A stretch of DNA of 64,000 bases from Mucilaginibacter rigui (GCF_014773275.1 NZ_JACWMW010000001.1:496001-560000), one strand, 5' to 3'; positions 16,052-25,277 are shown, counted from the stretch's first letter. A program made the numbers and translations. Notes: a model not told the origin generated them from the letters alone.

Positions 16052-17704
16052 TCAAACCAACGGCAATTCAAAATAAAAAGTTGATCCCTGGCCGGGTTCG
16101 CTTTCCACACCGATGGTGCCTTTATGGTTGCTGATGATCTCGTTAGATATATATAGCCCCATGCCTAGGCCGCTCGTCATGTTCTTTTTATCTTCAACGC
16201 GGTAAAAGCGTTCAAATATTTTGCTTTGCTGGTCTTTTGATAAACCAATGCCATTGTCATGAACAGATACCCTTACGTTATTACCATGTTTTTGTGTAGT
16301 AATGGTAACTATTTTGTTATTTTGTGAGTATTTAACGGCATTGTTTACCAGGTTCATCAATACCTGTTCTAATCTTTCGGCATTGCCTTTTACCATATAA
16401 GGCTGTCCTGGTTCATACTCAAAAATATAGGCAGGGTAAACATGCTCCGCATTTTCTATACATTGGCTCACCAATTGGGTTATGTTTAATTCTGCAATGG
16501 CATATTCAAGCCTTCCTGCTTTTATTTTGCTTACGTCAAGCAGGTCGTTTATCAGGCTTTGCAGTTTGTTGATTGATACACCTGCTTTGCCAATGTATTG
16601 TTTAATTACCGGTGGCAGCTCTTCCTTTTTATAGCTTGCTATAAGTTGTAAATAACCCTTTAAGCTGGTTAACGGCGTTTTAAGTTCATGGCTGGCTATC
16701 CCAATAAACTCATCTTTGCGGTCCATCTCTCGCTTTTGGTCTTCAATATTGGTAGCGGTACCCACCCAAAATATAATGTCGCCATTGTCATTCTTTAATG
16801 GGTTTGAGCGGTTAAGGTGCCAATGGTAAACGCCATCGTGCCTGCGGTAGCGGTTCTCTATTTCAAAAATTTCGCCTGTTTTTAGTGATGTTTCATACCT
16901 GATGAGTGTTTCCTTCAGGTCATCGGGATGCACAACCTGGCTCCATTCAAAATTGGCGGTATCATCTTTACTAAGGCCTGTATAATCATACCAGCGCTGG
17001 TTAAATGAGTTAACTACACCTGTTGGCAGGTTAGTCCAGGTCATTTGCAGTATATTGTTGGTAAGCAGCTTAAAATGCTCACGACTGATCAATAGATCGC
17101 CGGTGCGCTCCCTTACCGTTGCTTCCAATGTGTTGTTTAGTTTTTCGGTATTCGCACGCGATTCCTCTAACTGCTCGTTACGTTGCTGTAATTGTCTTTC
17201 GGTTTCTTTTAAAACGCTTAGGTCGGTAATAATAATACTTAAAGCAATGCCGTTATCCAGTTCAATGGTATTGCACGAGAACATGCAATGCATATCCTTG
17301 CCGCCGCCATCCTTCAAAATAATTTCCTGCCGGTTATCTTCCTCCCAGCTATTGTGTATTAATTCGCGAAGTTTGTTTTGCGAACTTTCCGGCACAAAAG
17401 AAGCCAGCGGCATACCAATGGTTTTCTCTAATGGGGTATCGGCCATTAGCGAAAAGCGCGTGTTGCAGTATAAAATAATACCATCGCGGTTTATAGTAAC
17501 GGCGCCTTCGCTCATCTTTTCAATAAAAACGCGATAGGTTTGATCTGCCGTTTTTAGGGTGTACAGTTGGTGGCCGGTATCGTCCTTTACAATAAGGGCA
17601 TCAACCTGGCCGGTACGTATAGCGTTTATCGTATCATGCGCTTCCTCTAACTGGTAGCGCAATTCCTTTATCTCGTTTAAAAGATCTTTTGAATTCTGCT
17701 CCAT
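16052..17704 (-). CDS. PAS-domain sensor histidine kinase of the kai operon
   Basis: 550 residues, with no membrane segments. The order is: N-terminal coiled coil with a conserved-looking A-I-R-T-G-Q-V-D-A-L-I-V segment (~28-39), PAS 1 (~55-160), a coiled coil (~165-205), PAS 2 of the PAS_3 type (~208-325), HisKA with phosphoacceptor H339 (A-S-H-E-L-K-T-P), then HATPase with N-box L-V-N-N-A-V-K-Y-S, D-N-G-I-G and G-L-G-M-G-L-Y. It is a soluble two-component kinase. Its start is only 3 bp after the stop of the second kaiB, so it should be cotranslated with the Kai proteins and may take the place of SasA as output kinase. Unlike SasA it has no KaiB-like domain. Confidence 0.9.
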   Translation of the reverse strand: MEQNSKDLLNEIKELRYQLEEAHDTINAIRTGQVDALIVKDDTGHQLYTLKTADQTYRVFIEKMSEGAVTINRDGIILYCNTRFSLMADTPLEKTIGMPLASFVPESSQNKLRELIHNSWEEDNRQEIILKDGGGKDMHCMFSCNTIELDNGIALSIIITDLSVLKETERQLQQRNEQLEESRANTEKLNNTLEATVRERTGDLLISREHFKLLTNNILQMTWTNLPTGVVNSFNQRWYDYTGLSKDDTANFEWSQVVHPDDLKETLIRYETSLKTGEIFEIENRYRRHDGVYHWHLNRSNPLKNDNGDIIFWVGTATNIEDQKREMDRKDEFIGIASHELKTPLTSLKGYLQLIASYKKEELPPVIKQYIGKAGVSINKLQSLINDLLDVSKIKAGRLEYAIAELNITQLVSQCIENAEHVYPAYIFEYEPGQPYMVKGNAERLEQVLMNLVNNAVKYSQNNKIVTITTQKHGNNVRVSVHDNGIGLSKDQQSKIFERFYRVEDKKNMTSGLGMGLYISNEIISNHKGTIGVESEPGQGSTFYFELPLV

Positions 17705-17707
17705 AAT

Positions 17708-18034
17708 TTAACTGTTAGTGGCAAGGCCCAGGCCCTTTAAAACCCTTTGGGTGTCGCTCATGTCGCCTATCATCCTGCGTTCGGGGTAGGGCGATTTTTT
17801 GATCATCAAAGGCACTGCTATAACGTCCTCACCTTCGGCAAGTTGCGGTTGCTGGTGTATATCTATAATTTCAAGCTGGTACCTGTCTTTAAGATATTCG
17901 TCGCAAATAGATTTTATGTTTTCTACCGCACGGATAGAGTTAGGCGACGCCCCTGTTATAAATAGGCGTAACACATAAGGCTCGCCCGCGGTATTATTAT
18001 CATATCTGTCTAAAACTCCGTCCTGATCGGCCAT
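17708..18034 (-). CDS. kaiB2: KaiB family protein, second copy
   Basis: 108 residues from the ATG at 18032-18034. A longer frame starts with TTG at 18043 and is less likely. After a polar N-terminal extension of ~18 residues comes the thioredoxin-like KaiB fold: Y-V-L-R-L-F-I-T-G-A-S-P-N-S, Q-L-E-I-I-D-I, Q-P-Q-L-A-E-G-E and V-P-L-M-I, then R-R-M-I-G-D-M-S. Compared with the neighbouring kaiB it has an extra N-terminus and changed residues in the C-terminal half, the part that switches fold in cyanobacterial KaiB. It may bind KaiC differently or act on the downstream kinase. Confidence 0.85.
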   Translation of the reverse strand: MADQDGVLDRYDNNTAGEPYVLRLFITGASPNSIRAVENIKSICDEYLKDRYQLEIIDIHQQPQLAEGEDVIAVPLMIKKSPYPERRMIGDMSDTQRVLKGLGLATNS

Positions 18035-18051
18035 AACTATCAATTATACAA

Positions 18052-18345
18052 TTAAGCCGGGCGAATGTTTAACCCAACAAGTACCTTTTCTTCGTTTGAT
18101 AGGTCGCCTATTATTTTGCGTATAGGCTCAGGTACTTTGCGTACAAGCGTAGGGATGGCCAGTATCTGGTCGCCCTCAGCAAGTTGCGGTTTTTCTAAAA
18201 GGTCAATTACCTCAATCCGGTACTCGCCTTTTAAATGCTCTTCACAATATTTTTTAAGATTAGTTAGCGCAGTAACAGATTTTGGTGTTTTCCCAGCTAC
18301 GTATAACCTTAATTCCCACTTTTTATCTATTTGCTTTGCCATCAT
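18052..18345 (-). CDS. kaiB: circadian clock protein KaiB homologue
   Basis: 97 residues, close to the core length of cyanobacterial KaiB without its acidic tail. Visible family features are [34 protein letters not shown] and, very close to the cyanobacterial form, [18 protein letters not shown]. In cyanobacteria KaiB binds the CI ring of KaiC after a fold switch. Its first 23 bp overlap the end of kaiC in another frame, which implies translational coupling. The start may be either of two adjacent ATG codons. Confidence 0.9.
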   Translation of the reverse strand: MMAKQIDKKWELRLYVAGKTPKSVTALTNLKKYCEEHLKGEYRIEVIDLLEKPQLAEGDQILAIPTLVRKVPEPIRKIIGDLSNEEKVLVGLNIRPA

Positions 18346-20086
18346 TTTTGGGGTGTTTTTTTGTTGTTTCTGCCGTTTCGCCCCTTCTAAGCCTTGTCAC
18401 CTCCTCACGGTTTCTATCCAAAATTTGTTTCTTTAATTCTTCTTCCAGGTAAACCTTATTCAATTCTTCTTCAACAGATTCAAATTCACTGTGCAGGCTG
18501 GCTATTTTGGCCTCGAGCACTTTACGTTTGCGTAATATTTCCCTGTCCTTACGGTTTACTGCGCTGCTATGGATGGCTTCGCCTGTTTTCTCCACCAGCA
18601 TTTGCTGTTCGCGGGCCGATCCGGTAAGGATGCCATCGGGCCCCAAATAAACATCTACAAGGGTTAAGCCGGTGTTGGTTATCACAAACTCGCGCACCTG
18701 GTTAGAGTGTTTCATTCCACGCGATTTCATGACGTACAGGCCACGGTTGCGTTCGCCGTTAAATTCAATATCGCGTACCAGTATCCAGGCGTCCACCAAT
18801 GATGATACACCCTCGTCGGTTTGTTCGTTCACAATTGTATTTAATGATAACGCTGTAAACATTACCGAGATACCTTCTTCCTGCAAAAAGTCTATCATGC
18901 GTACCAGCATATTTTTAACATCGCTTACCGAGCCAATATTGATGAAGTTGGTTATCGGGTCAATAATTACTACGCTTGGTTTATATTTACGTATGCACTT
19001 ATGCATAGCCACCAGGTGCATTTCAAGGCCGTATAAATTTGGCCTTGATGCGTTAAAAATAAGCAGCTCTTTATCTATATGCTTTTGCAGGTCTATCCCT
19101 ATCGAGCGCATGTTGCGGATGATCTGGCTTGGCGACTCTTCCATCGCAAAATACACGCATTTCTCTTTACGGTTACAGGTTTCGTTTGCAAATGATGCAG
19201 CCAGGCTGGTTTTACCGGTACCTGCCGTGCCCGATACCAGTACACTACCGCCGCGGTATAAGCCTTTGCCGCCAAGCATATCGTCAAGGCCCTTAACACC
19301 GGTAGAGATACGCTCTGTTGATACCTTGTTGGCCATTTTAAGCGAGGTAACCGGCAGTACCGAAATCCCGTCCTCATCAATCAGGAAAGGATATTCATTA
19401 GTGCCGTGTACGGTGCCGCGGTATTTTATAACGCGCAGCCTGCGGGTTGTTATCTGGTTTACCACCCGGTTGTCAAGCAATATCACACAATCAGATACAT
19501 ACTCTTCAAGCCCCTGGCGTGTTAATGAATTACCTTCGCCACGCTCGCCGGTAATAATGGCGGTTACGCCTTTTTCTTTTAGCCAGCCAAAAAGGCGGCG
19601 TAACTCCATACGTAAAACGGCCTGGTTATTTAAGCCCGAGAAAAGGTTCTCCAGCGTATCAAGTACCACACGTTTGGCGCCAATGCTATCAATAGCGTAA
19701 CCTAAGCGGATAAACAAACCTTCAAGGTCGTACTCGCCGGTTTCTTCTATTTCACTGCGGTCTATATGTACATGGTCTATTTTTAATTTCTTTTGATCCT
19801 GTAGTTTCTTCAGGTCGAAACCCAGTGAGGCAACATTCATGGCCAGTTCGTCGCTTTTTTCTTCAAAAGCCACAAAAACGCCGGGTTCATTGTATTGTAC
19901 AGCACCACGTACAATAAATTCTAATGACATCAGGGTTTTACCACAACCGGCTTCACCGCATATTAATGTTGGCCTGCCCTGGGGTAAACCGCCTTCTGTA
20001 ATTTCATCAAGGCCCACTATACCGGTTAATACTTTTGGTAAAGTACCGTACAGTATCGGAGAGCTCTTTTTTTGAGTTTTACTCAT
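18323..20086 (-). CDS. kaiC: KaiC-type double-domain ATPase
   Basis: 587 residues with two RecA-like KaiC domains. CI: Walker A G44-E-A-G-C-G-K-T51, catalytic Glu pair E75-E76. CII: Walker A G286-T-A-G-T-G-K-T293, Glu pair E316-E317. At the position of the cyanobacterial S431/T432 phosphosites stands S428-S429 (T-D-E-G-V-S-S), so both sites are serine. After ~500 the KaiA-binding tail is replaced by a charged coiled coil (~510-565) and a basic end. KaiC is an autokinase/phosphatase and slow ATPase that assembles as a hexamer. No kaiA is present, so any timing or stress role would be KaiA-independent. It is the first gene of a four-gene run. Confidence 0.93.
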   Translation of the reverse strand: MSKTQKKSSPILYGTLPKVLTGIVGLDEITEGGLPQGRPTLICGEAGCGKTLMSLEFIVRGAVQYNEPGVFVAFEEKSDELAMNVASLGFDLKKLQDQKKLKIDHVHIDRSEIEETGEYDLEGLFIRLGYAIDSIGAKRVVLDTLENLFSGLNNQAVLRMELRRLFGWLKEKGVTAIITGERGEGNSLTRQGLEEYVSDCVILLDNRVVNQITTRRLRVIKYRGTVHGTNEYPFLIDEDGISVLPVTSLKMANKVSTERISTGVKGLDDMLGGKGLYRGGSVLVSGTAGTGKTSLAASFANETCNRKEKCVYFAMEESPSQIIRNMRSIGIDLQKHIDKELLIFNASRPNLYGLEMHLVAMHKCIRKYKPSVVIIDPITNFINIGSVSDVKNMLVRMIDFLQEEGISVMFTALSLNTIVNEQTDEGVSSLVDAWILVRDIEFNGERNRGLYVMKSRGMKHSNQVREFVITNTGLTLVDVYLGPDGILTGSAREQQMLVEKTGEAIHSSAVNRKDREILRKRKVLEAKIASLHSEFESVEEELNKVYLEEELKKQILDRNREEVTRLRRGETAETTKKHPKNDGKANR

Positions 20087-20466
20087 AGGTATTCGTTTTC
20101 AATAATTTCATAAAAGTATAAAATGTACCCTATTACGCAATAGTATTGCTTGTAATGGGTTATATTTATTCGATTATGTTGTAAAGTATCTTCTAAAATT
20201 ATTCCACCTTAACTACGTAGAATTTTAATTGTTTGGATTTTAGCACATTATTTACATTTCATTTGCAAAAAATAACCCATAAATAAAATCTTTAACATTC
20301 ATTTAAAAGCAAGAAGCAATTAGGTGGTTTATAGTTGCATAATTTTATTTAACATGTATTAGCTATAATCAATTAGATGATTTAATATTGTACTACAATC
20401 TATCCAACAGAATATATTTAGCCGATACTTATTTGCAATATATATTAATGTTTTTCTACCTGAATA
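20087..20466. other. divergent intergenic region between kaiC and the five-PAS kinase
   Basis: 380 bp of AT-rich sequence with no convincing gene. It must hold the promoters for both divergent transcripts. A -7-like TACATTTT faces kaiC, 39-46 bp before its start. No perfect TAnnTTTG with a good -33 box is seen in either direction. Confidence 0.6.
20132..20156. promoter_or_regulatory. palindrome upstream of kaiC, candidate operator
   Basis: GCAATAGTATTGC (20137-20149) is a perfect 13-bp palindrome, and it is flanked by ATTAC and GTAAT at 20132 and 20152, extending the dyad. It lies 46-70 bp before the kaiC start codon, where an operator would be expected. Confidence 0.4.
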
Positions 20467-23100
20467 ATGGAAAGCAACATTTATCCGGACGCCCAAAGCG
20501 AAAACGTATTTAAAACCATTATAGAGCAGTCGCCGTCGCCGGTTGGCCTTTATGTGGGGCGCGATATGGTGATAACACTTACCAATGATGCCATTTTAAA
20601 AGTTTGGGATAAGGATGTAAGTGTTATAGGTAAAACATTCAGGCAGGCACTGCCTGAGCTGGAAGGCCAGCCCTTTTTTGAACTGCTTGATACCGTTTTT
20701 ACAACAGGCATAGCATACGAAGCCTATGCCGAGAAAGTAGACCTGCTGATAGGCGGGCAAATGCAAACGTTTTACTTCAATTTTATATACAAGCCGCTTA
20801 AAAACGAAAAAGGCGAGGTATGGGGAATACTAAATACAGCCGACGATGTTACTGAGCTGGTGCTTACCCGTAAAAAGTTAGCCGAAGCAGAAGAGCGCTC
20901 ACGTTTTGCGCTCGATTCGGCAGAATTGGGCGCCTGGGACATGAACCCCGAAAACGGACGCGTTACGTGGGATGATCGTTGTAACCGGTTGCACGGTTTT
21001 TTGCCTGGTGAGGTAACCGTTTATAGCGACATTTTAAAACATATCCACCCGGATGACCGGGGAAATGTAGCGCAAAATGTAAAGGCTGCCCTTAACCCCG
21101 GGGGCGATGGTTATTATGATGAAACATTTCGTATTGTATGCCCAAACAGTACCAAAGTACGATGGCTGCGCAGCAAAGGTAAGGCATATTTTAATGAGCA
21201 GGGCAGGTGTATACGCTTTGCCGGCACCACACAGGATATAACTGCCGAGATAAGGGATAAAGAAGAACAACGAAAACTGATAACCCTGGTTGATAATACA
21301 TCTGATTTTATAAGCCTGAGCGACCTTGACGGTAACGTGACTTACGTAAACGCTGCCGGCCGTAAAATGATGGGGATAGACTATGAAGCCGAATTGCAGC
21401 ATAATTCGGAATTTATTATGCCCGGTGAGAAGGATAAACTTAAAAATGAAATAAATAAGGCACTGCAAACTTTAGGGAAATGGAGCGGCGAGGTGATGTA
21501 CCGTAACTTTAAAACGGGCGAGCCTATCCCGGTTATTGGCACTACTATGCTGATATATGACCCTGCAGGTAAACCACAGGGCAGGGCCACCATAGCCCGC
21601 GATCTGCGCGCCGAGATAGCAAGCAAAAAGGCACTGATAGATAGCGAACACCTGCTGCAAAATATAACCAGTGCATCGCCAACTGCACTTTGGATGGCCG
21701 ATGATAACGGCATGATAACCTACGCCAATAAAACCTGGACAGACTGGACAGGACAACCCATTGAAGATTTATTAGGCACCGGATGGCTGCATTGTATTTT
21801 GCCTGAAGACAGGGCCCGGGCAGCCGAAAAGTTTTTGATAGACCTTAAGGCGCAAAAACCTTATGAGGTTGATTTCAGGATCCGCCGGAAAAGTGGTGAG
21901 ATCCGCTGGTGTATAGCCACCGGCCATCCGCAATACAATCACGAGGGTAAATTTATGGGCTATATTGGCGCCTGTACGGATGTTACCGAAAAAACCATCA
22001 CCGATATTGAGCTACAATTAAAAAACGGCGAGCTTAACGACCAGATAAGACAGTTTGAATTTGTGACAGATTTTATGCCCGTGCAGCTCTGGACGGCCAA
22101 AACGAGCGGTGAGCTTGATTATGTGAATAAGCAAACCATTAATTTTTTTGGCCTGCCTATGGAAGCCATTATTGGCGAAAAATGGATAGATAATGTGCAC
22201 CCCGAAGACCGGCCGGGCTGCATAGCCGCGTGGGCAGAGGCTTTACAAAGCCATAGCTTGTACCAGTACGAGTTTAGGCTGCGCGACAAAAACGGTGAAT
22301 ATAAGTGGCATCTTTCCCGCGCCCTGCCGTTTATAAACGATGGTGAGATTGTGAGGTGGTTTGGTACCAATACCGATATTGACGAGCAAAAACAAATGCA
22401 GCGCCAAAAAGATGATTTTTTAGGTATTGCCAGTCATGAGTTAAAAACCCCGGTAACCAGTATAAAAGCCTACGCCCAGGTACTTGGCGCCATGCTGAGT
22501 AACGAAGGGGAAGAGAAAAAGGCGCAAATGGTAATGAAGATGGATGCGCAGTTAAACCGCCTTACCAATTTGATAGGTGATTTGCTTGATGTAACCAAAA
22601 TAAACTCGGGCCGCATATTGTTTAACAAGGTTTGGTTTGATTTTAACCAGGCTGTTGAGGAGTGCGTGCAGGATTTGCAGCACACCACCAATAAGCACAT
22701 ACTGGTAATGGATTTTAAAGAAACCGGTAAAGTATATTCAGACAAAGAGCGGATAGGGCAGGTAATGACCAACCTGATCAGTAACGCCGTTAAATATTCA
22801 CCGCACTCCAACCGTATCATTATCAGTACCGAACGGGAAGGAAATATGGTTACCGTTTGCGTGGAAGATTTTGGCATTGGCATACCCGAGGATAAAAAGG
22901 ACAAGGTGTTTGAACAGTTTTACCGTGTAAGCGGCAGTAAGCAGCATACCTTCCCCGGTTTGGGGTTAGGGTTATACATATCAAACGAGATCATTCGCCG
23001 GGAAGGCGGCAGAATGTGGGTAAACAGCACAGAAGGAAAAGGGTCTACTTTTTGCTTCTCGTTACCGGTTGCCGATAGCAAAGCAAACAAGCCAAAATAA
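20467..23100 (+). CDS. multi-PAS sensor histidine kinase
   Basis: 877 residues, no membrane segments. I count five PAS-like domains at ~10-130, ~140-262, ~268-385, ~395-510 and ~525-640, several with PAC endings such as T-T-Q-D-I-T and G-A-C-T-D-V-T. These are followed by HisKA with phosphoacceptor H657 (G-I-A-S-H-E-L-K-T-P) and HATPase with S-N-A-V-K-Y-S, D-F-G-I-G-I and G-L-G-L-G-L-Y. Its kinase core is very like that of the Kai-linked kinase. The PAS tandem suggests sensing of redox, light or small ligands inside the cell. A response regulator follows 56 bp downstream. Confidence 0.9.
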   Translation: MESNIYPDAQSENVFKTIIEQSPSPVGLYVGRDMVITLTNDAILKVWDKDVSVIGKTFRQALPELEGQPFFELLDTVFTTGIAYEAYAEKVDLLIGGQMQTFYFNFIYKPLKNEKGEVWGILNTADDVTELVLTRKKLAEAEERSRFALDSAELGAWDMNPENGRVTWDDRCNRLHGFLPGEVTVYSDILKHIHPDDRGNVAQNVKAALNPGGDGYYDETFRIVCPNSTKVRWLRSKGKAYFNEQGRCIRFAGTTQDITAEIRDKEEQRKLITLVDNTSDFISLSDLDGNVTYVNAAGRKMMGIDYEAELQHNSEFIMPGEKDKLKNEINKALQTLGKWSGEVMYRNFKTGEPIPVIGTTMLIYDPAGKPQGRATIARDLRAEIASKKALIDSEHLLQNITSASPTALWMADDNGMITYANKTWTDWTGQPIEDLLGTGWLHCILPEDRARAAEKFLIDLKAQKPYEVDFRIRRKSGEIRWCIATGHPQYNHEGKFMGYIGACTDVTEKTITDIELQLKNGELNDQIRQFEFVTDFMPVQLWTAKTSGELDYVNKQTINFFGLPMEAIIGEKWIDNVHPEDRPGCIAAWAEALQSHSLYQYEFRLRDKNGEYKWHLSRALPFINDGEIVRWFGTNTDIDEQKQMQRQKDDFLGIASHELKTPVTSIKAYAQVLGAMLSNEGEEKKAQMVMKMDAQLNRLTNLIGDLLDVTKINSGRILFNKVWFDFNQAVEECVQDLQHTTNKHILVMDFKETGKVYSDKERIGQVMTNLISNAVKYSPHSNRIIISTEREGNMVTVCVEDFGIGIPEDKKDKVFEQFYRVSGSKQHTFPGLGLGLYISNEIIRREGGRMWVNSTEGKGSTFCFSLPVADSKANKPK

Positions 23101-23156
23101 TAGTTTATAATTAGCTAAACCTGTACACGGTTTTGTATTCAAAACCATATAGTAAA

Positions 23157-23522
23157 ATGAGCCTCATACCGAAAAAAATAATGATAGCTGACGACGACCC
23201 CGGAATAGTGGACGCTGTAGAAATGCTGCTCGAATTTGAGGGCTACAGTGTAACCACAACCGTTGATGGCTCTACCGTGCTTGATATGAAGGAGGAGCTG
23301 CCCGACCTGCTTTTACTTGATATATGGATGAGCGGCGAAGACGGCCGCGATATTTGCCGCCAGTTAAAAGCAACCCCGGTAACCAAAAATATCCCCGTGA
23401 TTATGATATCGGCCAGCAGGGATATCGAGCAATCGGCCATAGATGCCGGTGCCGATGATTTTTTGGCCAAACCATTTGAAATGAATGACCTGCTGGCGAA
23501 GATTGAGAAGCTAACGCGATAG
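23157..23522 (+). CDS. single-domain response regulator
   Basis: 121 residues from the ATG at 23157. A frame from 23133 adds eight residues ahead of the fold. It is a CheY-like receiver only: acidic pair A-D-D-D-P, phosphoacceptor Asp in L-L-L-L-D-I-W-M-S-G, Ser/Thr switch in I-M-I-S-A-S, and Lys in L-A-K-P-F. There is no DNA-binding output domain. It probably takes phosphate from the upstream five-PAS kinase and passes it on, or acts by protein contact, in a phosphorelay. Confidence 0.9.
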   Translation: MSLIPKKIMIADDDPGIVDAVEMLLEFEGYSVTTTVDGSTVLDMKEELPDLLLLDIWMSGEDGRDICRQLKATPVTKNIPVIMISASRDIEQSAIDAGADDFLAKPFEMNDLLAKIEKLTR

Positions 23523-23544
23523 GTATACTCAGCATCCGTAGTGG

Positions 23545-23670
23545 TTAACTCACCCCGACTACGCTACGCTGGTCGACCCTCTCTGCTTCGCGAAGAGGGT
23601 AAAAACAAAACCCTCTTTCCGCGTAGCGAAGAGAGGGTGGTCGAGCGAAGCGATGACCGGGGGAGTAAAC
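23545..23670. repeat. MITE-like intergenic repeat, full copy
   Basis: A 126-bp element from TTAACTCACCCCGA to CCGGGGGAGTAAAC, with inverted ends and inner dyads (CTTCGCGAAG and ACCCTCTCT / AGAGAGGGT). It is the reverse complement of the element at 4463-4593 with few differences. It lies between the response regulator and the convergent DUF983 gene and could fold into a strong bidirectional hairpin. Confidence 0.7.
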
Positions 23671-23677
23671 CCGTAAG

Positions 23678-24124
23678 CTAGTCTTTTACTGGTGCAGGTT
23701 GCTCAACCTTCGCGCTATCCTCTGCTCTCCATGGTTCGTAATTTAAACCGGGTGTTAGCCAGTACAACAAGGCAACCCTCGAGTACCGGTAGTTAAACGG
23801 CGACAACAGAAATATTACGCCCATCAATACCGCCACATAAACCCATGGTGAATTTGAACCCGTTAAAATATGCAGGCCTACTGCAAAGGTTACCATTTCG
23901 GCAACGTTAAAGGCATAGCTTACAAACATGGCCACGTACCAGTATCCCGGTTCGCGCTCATAGTGCAGGCCGCAGTGCGAGCAGCGTTCGTGCATTTTTT
24001 GTCCGCCAAAACTGTAGGTAGGCGTGCTGTAAATATCGCCCCTGCGGCAACGCGGGCATTTAGCTTTTATAAAGCCTTCTAAAACGGGTACTTGTTTGGC
24101 GGGTTTTATGTTAGTTGGTGTCAT
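23678..24124 (-). CDS. DUF983 family membrane protein
   Basis: 148 residues. An N-terminal zinc ribbon has C23-P-R-C26 and C48-S-H-C51-G-L-H-Y, followed by E-P-G-Y-W-Y-V-A-M-F-V-S-Y and two hydrophobic segments (~65-85 and ~92-112). DUF983 proteins are small inner-membrane proteins of unknown function, in some genomes near cytochrome oxidase genes. The start codon overlaps the stop of the upstream AraC gene by 4 bp (ATGA), so the two are translationally coupled. Confidence 0.85.
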   Translation of the reverse strand: MTPTNIKPAKQVPVLEGFIKAKCPRCRRGDIYSTPTYSFGGQKMHERCSHCGLHYEREPGYWYVAMFVSYAFNVAEMVTFAVGLHILTGSNSPWVYVAVLMGVIFLLSPFNYRYSRVALLYWLTPGLNYEPWRAEDSAKVEQPAPVKD

Positions 24125-24996
24125 TGGGCTATTGGGTTTTTGCGGAATTCCTCAGGGGTTAATCCGGTGTATTTTTTAAAAAATTTGGTAAAGTAAGAGT
24201 TATCGGCAAAGTTTAGCTTGCCTGCAATCTCGTTGATGTTCATGTCAAGGTTTACCAGCAGGCGCTTGGCCTCCAGTATTACCCGGTTGCGGATCACCTC
24301 TCCGGCAGGTACCCCCAGCATATCATTACATAAGGCATTTAAATGGTTAGGGGTAATGTATAGCAGGGCGGCATAATCTTTTGGTAACCGCAGGGTGGCA
24401 AAATTTTTATCGGTAAGCTTTTTAAAGCTTTGCAACAGGGTGTAATTATACGTTGGTGCGGTGGTTTGCTGTCCCTGCTCGCTTTGCCGGGCTACCAGTA
24501 TAAACAGTTGCAGCATCAGCGTGCGGATCAGGTCCATACCCATACGGCCGGTTTGCTGGCCCTCCGCTATTAGTTGCTCAAACAAAGCAACTACCTGCTG
24601 ATGTATGTCGGGTTTTAGGTTTATTACCTCATCATCCACATTACCGGTAAAAAAAGGCAGGCTTTCCAGGTAATCGGGCCGTAATAAAAACGACTGGAAA
24701 AACTCGGCAGAAAAATTGATGATGTAACCATCAACCGGGCCTTCAAAGTTCCAGCGGTGTACCTGCCCCGGTGCCATAAAGTAAATTTGATATGGTTTTA
24801 CCGGGAAGCTTGTAAAATCAATAGAATGGTTACCGCTGCCATCTGTAAATAATACCACATGGTAAAAAGTGTGTTTATGCGGCAGGCTAAGGTTTTGATG
24901 TTTTTGCAAATAAGGCGCAAAGCGGCTGATAAGCAGCTCGTTGTGCTGATGGTCAGCCAATGAGCATATATCATAAACCGGGAATGCCTTTTTCAT
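24121..24996 (-). CDS. AraC family transcriptional regulator
   Basis: About 291 residues from the ATG at 24994-24996. A TTG-started extension to 25029 is less likely. The N-terminal half is a cupin-like sensor (H-K-H-T-F-Y-H-V-V-L, and I-Y-F-M-A-P-G-Q-V-H-R-W-N-F). The C-terminal ~100 residues hold two helix-turn-helix units, ending in the AraC signature F-A-D-N-S-Y-F-T-K-F-F-K-K-Y-T-G-L-T-P-E-E-F-R. It activates or represses genes in response to a small ligand. It is coupled to the DUF983 gene, which may be a target or simply a cotranscribed passenger. Confidence 0.88.
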   Translation of the reverse strand: MKKAFPVYDICSLADHQHNELLISRFAPYLQKHQNLSLPHKHTFYHVVLFTDGSGNHSIDFTSFPVKPYQIYFMAPGQVHRWNFEGPVDGYIINFSAEFFQSFLLRPDYLESLPFFTGNVDDEVINLKPDIHQQVVALFEQLIAEGQQTGRMGMDLIRTLMLQLFILVARQSEQGQQTTAPTYNYTLLQSFKKLTDKNFATLRLPKDYAALLYITPNHLNALCNDMLGVPAGEVIRNRVILEAKRLLVNLDMNINEIAGKLNFADNSYFTKFFKKYTGLTPEEFRKNPIAQ

Positions 24997-25102
24997 ACCA
25001 CAAAGATACCCAACAATTACCAACCCCAATGGTGCGGAATGTGGTTGTTATGGTATTTTTTACTGATTGTAATCATTTTTTTAAATCGCAAATGTACGGA
25101 GT

Positions 25103-25190
25103 GAAAAAACACAGAGAACACAAAGGAAAGCTCTGTTATTAAATGGTATTAGAAATAATCAACTAAAAGCCTCTGTGGCCTCTGTGAAAA
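25103..25190. repeat. CACAGAG-type intergenic repeat
   Basis: AACACAGAGAACACAAAGG at the left and GCCTCTGTGGCCTCTGTG at the right form an inverted arrangement around AT-rich DNA. Similar blocks occur at 35862, 47692 and 62945. Noncoding. Confidence 0.5.
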
Positions 25191-25277
25191 CTTTATGTTT
25201 TTTGGGGTTACTTGCCGGTTGCTACATTGTGGTTAAACAAACTTTGCAGTTAAAAAACTAAAAGTTAATTTCACCCC

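Noticed and set aside
18672..19700. 342-codon open frame on the plus strand inside kaiC
   Set aside because: It is antisense to the clearly functional KaiC, has no family features and contains Ser/Arg/Thr-rich shadow sequence typical of a reverse frame of a coding gene.
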